Below are positions 1 to 5,001 of a DNA stretch of 7,566 nt, piece by piece; position 1 is the first letter of the stretch; the number at the start of each line of letters is the position of its first letter. The stretch covers positions 1 through 7,566 of the forward strand of contig JAUUSS010000105.1 of the NCBI GenBank assembly GCA_030841765.1, read 5' to 3'. The translations under genes and the position numbers were made by a program. The DNA comes from Collinsella aerofaciens (GTDB taxonomy: Bacteria; Actinomycetota; Coriobacteriia; Coriobacteriales; Coriobacteriaceae). The notes beneath the pieces are model-generated. The model made no database searches, was not told the origin of the DNA, and saw only the letters and a program-made list of their open reading frames with translations.

Positions 1-69
1 CTAAATCTGTAACAGGTAGAGACGATTTAGCCCGCTAGATGTTACAGATCGAGACAGAAGATTCTAGTC
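1..69. repeat. Left copy of 69-bp direct repeat containing a dyad
   Basis: This segment matches 1423-1491 at 68 of 69 positions; the only difference is at base 56. It contains the arms ATCTGTAACA (5-14) and TGTTACAGAT (40-49), an exact inverted repeat separated by 25 bases. An alternative pair, CTAAATC (1-7) and GATTTAG (24-30), overlaps the first left arm, so the two folds would exclude each other. There is no T-tract, so it is not a standard terminator. The repeat sits immediately beyond the stop codon of a DUF4867 reading frame in both copies, and it may extend left of the window. Confidence 0.9.
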
Positions 70-116
70 GCAGGTGATGCCGAGGTTTTGCCGACGAGGC
101 CTACGTAACCGCCTTC
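64..116 (-). pseudogene. Remnant of the 3' end of a DUF4867 gene, frameshifted
   Basis: Read on the minus strand, this stretch encodes about the last 17 codons of a DUF4867 protein and ends in TAG at 64-66. With one missing base restored (in the T-run at 86-89), it reads EGGYVGLVGKNLGITCD. The intact gene in this window ends EGGYVGLIGKNLDITVD. There are about seven substitutions plus the one-base gap in roughly 46 bases, so it is a diverged allele or paralogue rather than a fresh copy of the neighbour. Similarity stops near 118, where unrelated sequence leading to the ATPase gene begins. It is too short to be functional and reads as a junction scar. Confidence 0.75.
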
Positions 117-140
117 GCTCAGCAATTCATTTGACTGAAT

Positions 141-178
141 AGGAAAGAAAGGAAAAAATAGGAAAAAAAGGAAAGGAG
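141..178 (+). promoter_or_regulatory. Purine-rich leader and ribosome binding site of the ATPase gene
   Basis: The 38 bases before the ATPase start are almost pure purine and contain four GGAAA units, starting at 142, 151, 161 and 170. The last one runs into AAAGGAG (172-178), which is only four bases from the ATG at 183 and is a strong but close Shine-Dalgarno sequence. A TTGACT at 131-136 could be a -35 element, but no good -10 box lies 17 bases downstream, so I do not call the promoter. Confidence 0.55.
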
Positions 179-182
179 ACTT

Positions 183-1289
183 ATGACTGAAACCATCTTC
201 TCCCCCTCATTTGGAAATCGCCCGTCCTATCTGGTGGGTCGCGGGAACGTGATTTCGACATTCATCTCCGGTCTTGAGCAGGAGCCGGGCAATCGAGACC
301 GAGCCATGCTCATGCTCGGCCAGCGAGGCAGCGGCAAGACGGTTCTTCTGTGGGAACTTGCCGACCGCGCACGCAAGCTCGGTTTTGTTGTCGCCACACC
401 CACCGTAGCCTCCGAAGATATGCTTGAGCGCATTGTTGAAAAAATCCAAGAAGCAGGCGAGCCTTATGTCAGCAAGCGTCATCTCCCCAAACTTTCTGGC
501 GGTAGCTTGAGCGTCTTCGGCTTCTCAGCCGGTCTCGAGTTCACACGCGATGTGCAGGAGACCAAGAGTTTCCAGTTCAAACTCACGCAGCTGGCGCGCA
601 AGCTGACCGAGCAGGGGCACGGCATCCTCATCCTTATCGATGAGCTCCAAGCTAATTCACCTGAGATTAGACAGCTCGTCACCGCCTATCAAGAGCTGGT
701 CGGTGAGGGACTCAACGTCGCGCTTGTTATGGCAGGTCTCCCGGGAGCCGTCTGTGCAACGCTCAATGACCGCGTGCTGACATTTCTCAACCGCGCTCGC
801 AAGGTCACGCTCGAACCGCTTTCAGTCGGAGATGTCGATGCCTATTATCAGCGGGCTTTCGAAGAGCTCGACCTTGATATTCCAGGCGATCTTCGCCTCC
901 GTGCCGCTCGCGCAACCCAAGGCTCGCCCTATATGCTGCAGCTCATCGGCTATAACATCGGCAATCGCTGCAAGACAGGAGAACACGTAACGCCAGAGCA
1001 AGTCGACGGAGCTATCGAAGCGTCAAAAGCCGATTTCGAAAACGATGTTTGTGAAACGACGCTCGCCGCGCTATCGGACCAAGACGTCGCGTTTCTCGAC
1101 GCAATGACTGATGACGAAGACGCCGTTTCGCGCATTTCCGATGTAGCGAAACGTATGTCAGTCACACCCGACTATGCGCAAAAGTATCGCCGGCGCCTCA
1201 TCGACGCCGGCGTAATCGAACAGGCGCGCCGCGGTTACGTGCGTTTCGCCGTTCCATATATGGCTGACTATCTGCGCAGCCAACTCTAG
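183..1289 (+). CDS. Solitary AAA+ ATPase with C-terminal winged-helix-like region (ORC/Cdc6-like)
   Basis: This is a 368-residue P-loop ATPase. A VGR motif at residues 18-20 precedes the Walker A sequence GQRGSGKT (46-53). The Walker B strand ILILIDEL (148-155) has D153 and E154. A sensor-1-like strand with AGLPG follows at about 179-188, and GSPYMLQLIG (247-256) lies in the sensor-2/lid region. The last 80 residues look like a winged helix that could bind DNA. This order resembles the ORC/Cdc6-like and archaeal-type ATPases used in replication, mobile elements and some defence loci. No nuclease, transmembrane or other effector domain is visible, and no partner gene is adjacent. Codon use is less GC-rich than in the neighbours. 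With the flanking direct repeats, this suggests acquired DNA. The start is set by AAAGGAG at 172-178. The family is fairly sure; the biological role is unknown. Confidence 0.85.
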   Translation: MTETIFSPSFGNRPSYLVGRGNVISTFISGLEQEPGNRDRAMLMLGQRGSGKTVLLWELADRARKLGFVVATPTVASEDMLERIVEKIQEAGEPYVSKRHLPKLSGGSLSVFGFSAGLEFTRDVQETKSFQFKLTQLARKLTEQGHGILILIDELQANSPEIRQLVTAYQELVGEGLNVALVMAGLPGAVCATLNDRVLTFLNRARKVTLEPLSVGDVDAYYQRAFEELDLDIPGDLRLRAARATQGSPYMLQLIGYNIGNRCKTGEHVTPEQVDGAIEASKADFENDVCETTLAALSDQDVAFLDAMTDDEDAVSRISDVAKRMSVTPDYAQKYRRRLIDAGVIEQARRGYVRFAVPYMADYLRSQL

Positions 1290-1303
1290 GCAGCCACCGC
1301 AAT

Positions 1304-1412
1304 GGGGACAGGCACCTTTGTGGCGGTTGGGGGCGGTTTGTCTCGATCTGTAACAGGTAGGCAGCCAAAACCGGGCCTGATGTTACAGATCGAGATTGTT
1401 CGGTCTGTCCCC
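1304..1412. repeat. REP-like nested palindrome after the ATPase gene
   Basis: The outer arms GGGGACAG (1304-1311) and CTGTCCCC (1405-1412) are exact inverted repeats. They enclose a second dyad (1341-1395, listed separately) and a G-rich run at 1321-1338. The block begins 15 bases after the ATPase stop codon. GGGGACAG/CTGTCCCC arms resemble the GGGAC-type repeated extragenic palindromes that RAYT transposases mobilise in other bacteria. No RAYT gene is in the window, so that link is an inference. Confidence 0.6.
1341..1395. repeat. Third dyad element, perfect 15-bp arms
   Basis: TCTCGATCTGTAACA (1341-1355) and TGTTACAGATCGAGA (1381-1395) are perfect inverted repeats with a 25-base interior. 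The inner 10 bases of each arm are identical to those of the repeats at 1-69 and 1423-1491, and the 25-base spacing is the same. Both interiors begin GGTAG and end GA, but otherwise differ. Here the interior can extend the stem through AGGC (1359-1362) and GCCT (1375-1378). No T-tract follows on either strand. Confidence 0.8.
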
Positions 1413-1422
1413 TGCAGTTTGT

Positions 1423-1491
1423 CTAAATCTGTAACAGGTAGAGACGATTTAGCCCGCTAGATGTTACAGATCGAGACGGAAGATTCTAGTC
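1423..1491. repeat. Right copy of the 69-bp direct repeat
   Basis: This is the partner of 1-69, with dyad arms at 1427-1436 and 1462-1471. Bases 1486-1491 are the last codon and stop of the intact DUF4867 gene, so the dyad starts within ten bases of that gene's end. It would form the 3' end of its mRNA. It could act in transcript ending or stability, but it lacks the T-run of an intrinsic terminator. Confidence 0.9.
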
Positions 1492-2130
1492 CACGGTGAT
1501 GTCGAGGTTCTTGCCGATGAGGCCTACGTAGCCGCCCTCGGCAGCCTTGGGGCTGTCAGCATGGCAGAGAACCCACTTGTCGGCCTTCCAGTAGCAGTAG
1601 CTGTCGCCGGCCGTGGGCATGTCGGCCGCAGCCTCGGGGCGCGGGCCGTTGGTGCCGGCGGGCAGCGCCACCATCACCTGGAAGCCACCGTCGTCGACCA
1701 TGCACGGCGTGTAGTGGAGCGTGGTGTTGAAGACTTCGACGACCGTACCCGCCGGCACGCGAAACGCCTTGACGCACGCGGTGTCGAGCTTGCCGTCCTC
1801 GATCTCCCAGCGATGCGCCACGAGCAGGATAAAGTCGCGAGCGCCCAAGTTGAATTCGCTCGCGCGGTGATACTCCAGGCAGTTGAGTCGTGTATTGTGG
1901 CCGTTGCACCAGCCGAGCTGGAAGGGACGGCCACCAAACATGAGAAAGCCAAGCTTGTCGGCATCCTTGACGTCCTCGAGCTCCGGCGCACTCGCAACGT
2001 ACTTGCTGCCCTCGGGAATGGGCGTGGCAGAGAGCGCCTCGAGCACGGGCGACGTAAGCTCGGACGGAACGTTATCCCAAACGTTGCCATAGGACTTGAA
2101 CTCGGGATCGTTGACAGAGTAGATATGCAT
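1486..2130 (-). CDS. DUF4867 family protein (cupin-like, function unknown)
   Basis: The 214-residue product matches my recollection of the DUF4867 family in length and conserved blocks: an N-terminal IYSVNDPEF, CNGHN at 75-79, EYHRASEFN at 86-94, VPAGTVVEVF at 125-134, LHYTPC at 138-143 and LPAGT at 156-160. The regular strand-rich pattern and the clustered histidines (H78, H88, H139) suggest a cupin-type fold with a possible metal site; this is inference. The family has no established reaction, though related genes often sit near carbohydrate genes. The start at 2130 is chosen because AGGAG lies seven bases upstream; the frame stays open further upstream to 2430, but only over the luxS gene. 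A candidate promoter lies 35 bases before it, and the luxS terminator separates it from luxS. It therefore probably forms its own transcript. Its last 17 codons are duplicated in mutated form at 64-116. Confidence 0.85.
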   Translation of the reverse strand: MHIYSVNDPEFKSYGNVWDNVPSELTSPVLEALSATPIPEGSKYVASAPELEDVKDADKLGFLMFGGRPFQLGWCNGHNTRLNCLEYHRASEFNLGARDFILLVAHRWEIEDGKLDTACVKAFRVPAGTVVEVFNTTLHYTPCMVDDGGFQVMVALPAGTNGPRPEAAADMPTAGDSYCYWKADKWVLCHADSPKAAEGGYVGLIGKNLDITVD

Positions 2131-2164
2131 GTTCGCTCCTGTTCGTTTATGTGACAGTATGAAC

Positions 2165-2193
2165 ATTCTAGAACAAACATAAGCGATTTTAAA
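2165..2193 (-). promoter_or_regulatory. Candidate promoter of the DUF4867 gene
   Basis: On the minus strand, TTTAAA (2188-2193) is followed after 17 bases by TAGAAT (2165-2170). These match the sigma-70 consensus at four and five of six positions. Transcription would begin near 2158, giving a leader of about 28 bases. The palindrome TTCTAGAA (2166-2173) overlaps the -10 box and could be part of an operator, but its outer arms are poor. Confidence 0.45.
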
Positions 2194-2214
2194 CACTCGT
2201 CCCGACCACTCAGC

Positions 2215-2245
2215 AAAAAGGCGCCCAATGCGCGCGTTTTGGGCG
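2215..2245 (-). terminator. Intrinsic terminator of luxS
   Basis: Nine bases after the luxS stop, the minus strand has the stem CGCCCAA/TTGGGCG (2239-2245 pairing with 2222-2228) around a ten-base loop. Two C residues and a run of five T (2215-2219) follow. This fits a rho-independent terminator and separates luxS from the DUF4867 gene. Confidence 0.7.
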
Positions 2246-2254
2246 ATAAAGCCC

Positions 2255-2743
2255 TTACGCCTGCTGATAGTGCAGGTGCTTCTCGTCGATATCGGCCAGG
2301 TCGCGGTCGAGGTAGCGGCGCGCAAGCCAGTTGGCCATGGGGAGGTTCTGGTCCAGGTAGTTACCGCACTCCTCGGGAGCGGCACCGGGGACATCGCCCT
2401 CAAAGCCGGCGACAAACTCGAACAGCTCACGCACGAGCGGCAGGATCTCCTCGCTCGTCACCTCGCCAAACACAACCAGGTAAAAGCCCGTGCGGCAGCC
2501 CATGGGGCCAAAGTAGACAATGCGGCCCGACCACTCGGCATGATTGCGAAGGAACGTCGCGCCCAGGTGCTCGATGGTGTGGCACTCGGCCGTGTTCATG
2601 ACCGGCTCCTTGTTGGGCGTGGTCAGGCGCAGGTCAAAGGTGGTGACGGCGGCCCCGGTCGCCGGATCGCGGTCGATGCGGCTCACATACACGCCGGGCT
2701 CAAGCAACAGATGGTCAACGGAAAAGCTCGCAATGCGCTCCAT
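2255..2743 (-). CDS. luxS: S-ribosylhomocysteine lyase (LuxS)
   Basis: LuxS cleaves S-ribosylhomocysteine to homocysteine and 4,5-dihydroxy-2,3-pentanedione, the precursor of autoinducer-2. It thereby completes the activated methyl cycle in the cytoplasm. The 162-residue protein has the usual LuxS length. It keeps the metal-binding HTIEH motif (H55, H59, with E58 as general base), the GPMGCRTGFY block with catalytic C83, and the third metal ligand in PEECGNY (C126). No key residue is missing, so it should be active. The start at 2743 has AGAGGA a few bases upstream. The enzyme that makes its substrate (Pfs/MTAN) is not in the window. It lies 102 bp downstream of the nucleoside hydrolase on the same strand, so it could be read through from that gene or start from its own promoter in the gap. 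It ends at a terminator. Confidence 0.97.
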   Translation of the reverse strand: MERIASFSVDHLLLEPGVYVSRIDRDPATGAAVTTFDLRLTTPNKEPVMNTAECHTIEHLGATFLRNHAEWSGRIVYFGPMGCRTGFYLVVFGEVTSEEILPLVRELFEFVAGFEGDVPGAAPEECGNYLDQNLPMANWLARRYLDRDLADIDEKHLHYQQA

Positions 2744-2765
2744 GGCAGATCCTCTCGGTAGTCAA

Positions 2766-2837
2766 TTTGGGACGGGCTCTTTTAGCTGGTTCGAATGGTC
2801 GCACCAATCATAACAGTCAAAAAAGCCCCGTCCCAAA
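2766..2837 (-). promoter_or_regulatory. Long inverted repeat with possible promoter in the luxS leader
   Basis: TTTGGGACGGGCTCTTTT (2766-2783) pairs with AAAAAAGCCCCGTCCCAAA (2819-2837), with only a shifted base in the middle, across a 35-base loop. On the minus strand the pair sits between the nucleoside hydrolase stop and luxS. Neither orientation gives hairpin-then-T-run, so it is not a plain terminator. On the minus strand TATGAT (2808-2813) is a good -10 box, with a weak TTGGGA 18 bases upstream inside the first arm. The second arm would then lie in the luxS 5' leader. Read-through RNA from upstream could form the full hairpin, whereas RNA started in the loop could not. Confidence 0.45.
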
Positions 2838-2845
2838 AAGACAAC

Positions 2846-3820
2846 TTAGCCAAGGACGCGGGCCATACGCGTCTTGAACTCGGACAGGAAGCGCGGAGCA
2901 TCCACGGTCAGTGCCACAAGCGCGCTCTTGTCCGGATCGGACAGGCGGCGCTCATCGCAGATGGTGCGACCGCGGTACTCGCCAAGCAGATCAACACGCA
3001 GATTGCAGCCGAGCGCACCCACGAGCGTGGGGTCGATCGCCACGGCAACGGCCAGCGGATCGTGCAGCGCACAACCACCCAGGTAGGGTGCGTTCATCTC
3101 GTACGAGCCAATGTAGTGCTCGACCATGCTCGCAAATGCGCAGCCCGCCATGGTGCCCGAGCCCGTCCAGCCGGCAATGTCGCGGCGTGTGAGCACCACG
3201 CGATGCGTCACGTCCAGACCCACCATGGTGAGCTTACGGCCCGAGCGCAGCACCGCGTCGGCTGCCTCGGGGTCGCTCGCCATGTTGGCCTCGGCGCCCG
3301 CGCTCACGTTACCGGGCACGGTAAGGGCGCCGCCCATCACGACCACGCGGCCGATGGACATCATCGCCGCCGCATCGCGCTCCAGGGCGAGCGCCAGGTT
3401 GGAGAGCGGGCCAGTCGCTACGTAGACCAGATCGGGACCATAGGTGCGCGCGGCATCAATCAGATAATCGACCGCGGCGTTGCCGTCGGCCGAGGTCGCC
3501 CCCACCGGCTCGTAGGGCGACGCGGGCACGCTCGCGCCGCCGATGCCGTTCTTGCCGTGAATGAGCGCGGTGGACGCCGGCGGCGTATAGGGCTCAGTCG
3601 CCTGCAGAGGACGGTCGGCACCCAGGTACACCGGAACCTCGGGGCGACCCAGCAGATCGAGCACCGCCAGGCAGTTGTGCGCCGATTGCTCGACGCGCAC
3701 GTTGCCAAAGCACGTGGTGATGCCCACGAGCTCCACCTCGGGGCTCGCGATGGCATAGGCCAGCGCCATCGCATCGTCCACACCCATATCCAGATCAAGG
3801 ATCAGCTTCTTGATTGCCAT
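2846..3820 (-). CDS. Inosine-uridine preferring nucleoside hydrolase family protein
   Basis: These enzymes hydrolyse the N-glycosidic bond of ribonucleosides, giving a free base and ribose. The 324-residue protein has the N-terminal calcium-binding aspartate cluster D9-x-D11-x-G-x-D15-D16. L10 and M12 replace the more usual T and P of DTDPGxDD. HGKNGIGG lies at 88-95, GPLSNLA at 137-143, VMGGA at 161-165, GN...AEAN...DPEAA at 170-187 and the active-site ALHDPLAV block (H253, D254) at 251-258. Length and motif order are normal, so it should be active; the preferred base cannot be told. There is no signal peptide, so it acts in the cytoplasm. The start at 3820 has GGAG seven bases upstream. It begins 30 bp after the ribokinase stop and is almost certainly co-transcribed with it, which gives the ribose product an immediate consumer. 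Confidence 0.93.
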   Translation of the reverse strand: MAIKKLILDLDMGVDDAMALAYAIASPEVELVGITTCFGNVRVEQSAHNCLAVLDLLGRPEVPVYLGADRPLQATEPYTPPASTALIHGKNGIGGASVPASPYEPVGATSADGNAAVDYLIDAARTYGPDLVYVATGPLSNLALALERDAAAMMSIGRVVVMGGALTVPGNVSAGAEANMASDPEAADAVLRSGRKLTMVGLDVTHRVVLTRRDIAGWTGSGTMAGCAFASMVEHYIGSYEMNAPYLGGCALHDPLAVAVAIDPTLVGALGCNLRVDLLGEYRGRTICDERRLSDPDKSALVALTVDAPRFLSEFKTRMARVLG

Positions 3821-3850
3821 TGTTCTACTCCGCTTCTCCGTCTTTATCGT

Positions 3851-4813
3851 TTAACCAAACCAATGTTCAACTTCGGCGCGCGTGGGAATCGATTGCTGAG
3901 CGCCCAGGCGCGACACCGTCACTGCCGAGGCGCGAGCACCCGCAGCCATGCACTCAAAGAGCGGCAAGCCCTCTAGGCGAGCCGCCGCCAACGCGCCGAT
4001 AAACGTATCGCCGGCGGCCGTGGTATCGACTACCGTACTCGAAAGTGCCGGCATGCGCAGCAGCTCGCCGTCATCGCCGAGCGTAACCGACCCGGCGCCG
4101 CCCAACGTGATGACCGCAGCTCCGGCGCCCTTGTCGAGCAGCGCATTGAGCGCGGCGACGCAACTCGCATCATCCGTGGGCAGAATGCCCGTCAGCACCT
4201 GGCACTCGGTCTCGTTGGGGCAGACCAGGTCGACCGCGGACCAGGCCTCCGCAGGCACATCGCAGGCAGGCGCCGGATTAAAGACTGTATAGAACCCGAG
4301 CTCGTGAGCGCAAACAAGCGCCTCGGCCGTCGCTACAAGATCGCATTCACCCTGGGCGATAAAGACGCTTCCGGCAGCCGGGGCAATCTTGCTGGCGTCA
4401 CTATCGAGTTCATCGGCCACCAGACGCCTCAGCGCGCGGGCAACGTCCTCGCCCGCAAGCGCATGGTTGGCGCCCGGCGACAGCACGATGCGGTTGTCTC
4501 CCTCGCAGCGAATGATGGTCGCCGTTCCCGTCTCCACATCATCGCGATGCACTACAAAGTCACAGTCCACGCCGGCGTCTTGGAGCCCCGCCACGAGCGA
4601 CGCGCCGAACGCGTCGCGACCGACCGCGCCGATCATGTGCGTGCAAGCGCCCATACGCGCGGCAGCTACGGCCTGATTGGCGCCCTTGCCGCCGGCGTTG
4701 GTGATAAACCCGCTGCCGCCGACGGTCTCGCCCGCACGCGGTATGCGCTCGCACGCCACCGAAAGGTCCATGTTCATGCTGCCGAACACCGCAACGATGC
4801 CGCGATCTGCCAT
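3851..4813 (-). CDS. rbsK: Ribokinase (PfkB family)
   Basis: Ribokinase phosphorylates D-ribose to ribose 5-phosphate with ATP in the cytoplasm. The 320-residue protein shows GSMNMDL at 11-17, the first PfkB signature GGKGANQAVAAARMG at 41-55, a CPNETE block at 198-203, TLGGAGS at 236-242 and the second signature DTTAAGDTF at 263-271 with the catalytic base D269. GGKGANQ is typical of ribokinases rather than fructo- or adenosine kinases. It is slightly longer than the usual ~305 residues because of an extra stretch near 133-150. The frame is open upstream to 4876, but AGGAGG lies five bases before the ATG at 4813, which decides the start. It is the first gene of a probable unit with the nucleoside hydrolase. 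No ribose transporter or LacI-type regulator is visible here. Confidence 0.93.
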   Translation of the reverse strand: MADRGIVAVFGSMNMDLSVACERIPRAGETVGGSGFITNAGGKGANQAVAAARMGACTHMIGAVGRDAFGASLVAGLQDAGVDCDFVVHRDDVETGTATIIRCEGDNRIVLSPGANHALAGEDVARALRRLVADELDSDASKIAPAAGSVFIAQGECDLVATAEALVCAHELGFYTVFNPAPACDVPAEAWSAVDLVCPNETECQVLTGILPTDDASCVAALNALLDKGAGAAVITLGGAGSVTLGDDGELLRMPALSSTVVDTTAAGDTFIGALAAARLEGLPLFECMAAGARASAVTVSRLGAQQSIPTRAEVEHWFG

Positions 4814-5001
4814 GGAAACCTCCTCATCTGCGGGCCTTATGCCCCACCGCCAGCCGTCGATCGTGCACTCTCGCACCCCCTATAACTTTAGTTCACTTTG
4901 ATGTGGACGCGCGCTTGAGCTTGCGCCAGCAGCAAGCATTCACAGGAGCAGGCAGCTACAATGAAGGCGTGCTGATTATTCTCGTCATTGGATGATGTTT
5001 T
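4814..5001. promoter_or_regulatory. Divergent intergenic region, rbsK and acyltransferase promoters
   Basis: This 188-bp gap separates two divergent genes and must hold promoters for both. For the plus strand, TACAAT (4957-4962) is a good -10 box about 40 bases before the acyltransferase start, but no convincing -35 lies 17 bases upstream. For the minus strand, TATAGG (4879-4884) with TCCACA 17 bases upstream (4902-4907) is a weak candidate about 66 bases before the rbsK start. I see no clear long palindrome that could be called an operator. Confidence 0.35.

Noticed and set aside
1..1491. CRISPR-like array from the recurring dyad
   Set aside because: There are only three copies at irregular spacing with a gene between them, no spacer-sized unit and no cas genes.
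2131..2430. Upstream extension of the DUF4867 gene to 2430
   Set aside because: The extension overlaps luxS and its terminator, and AGGAG lies at the proper distance before the ATG at 2130.
2783..2805. tRNA-like 3' end (GGTTCGAAT followed by ACCA) in the gap upstream of luxS
   Set aside because: The five-base T stem does not pair around TTCGAAT, and no D arm, anticodon arm or acceptor partner is visible.
2795..3976. 393-codon open frame on the plus strand
   Set aside because: It lies antisense to the clear nucleoside hydrolase gene, is rich in His, Arg and Ala as shadow frames in GC-rich DNA are, and shows no family motif.
4814..4876. Upstream extension of ribokinase to 4876
   Set aside because: AGGAGG five bases before the ATG at 4813 and the start of conserved sequence just after it favour the shorter form.
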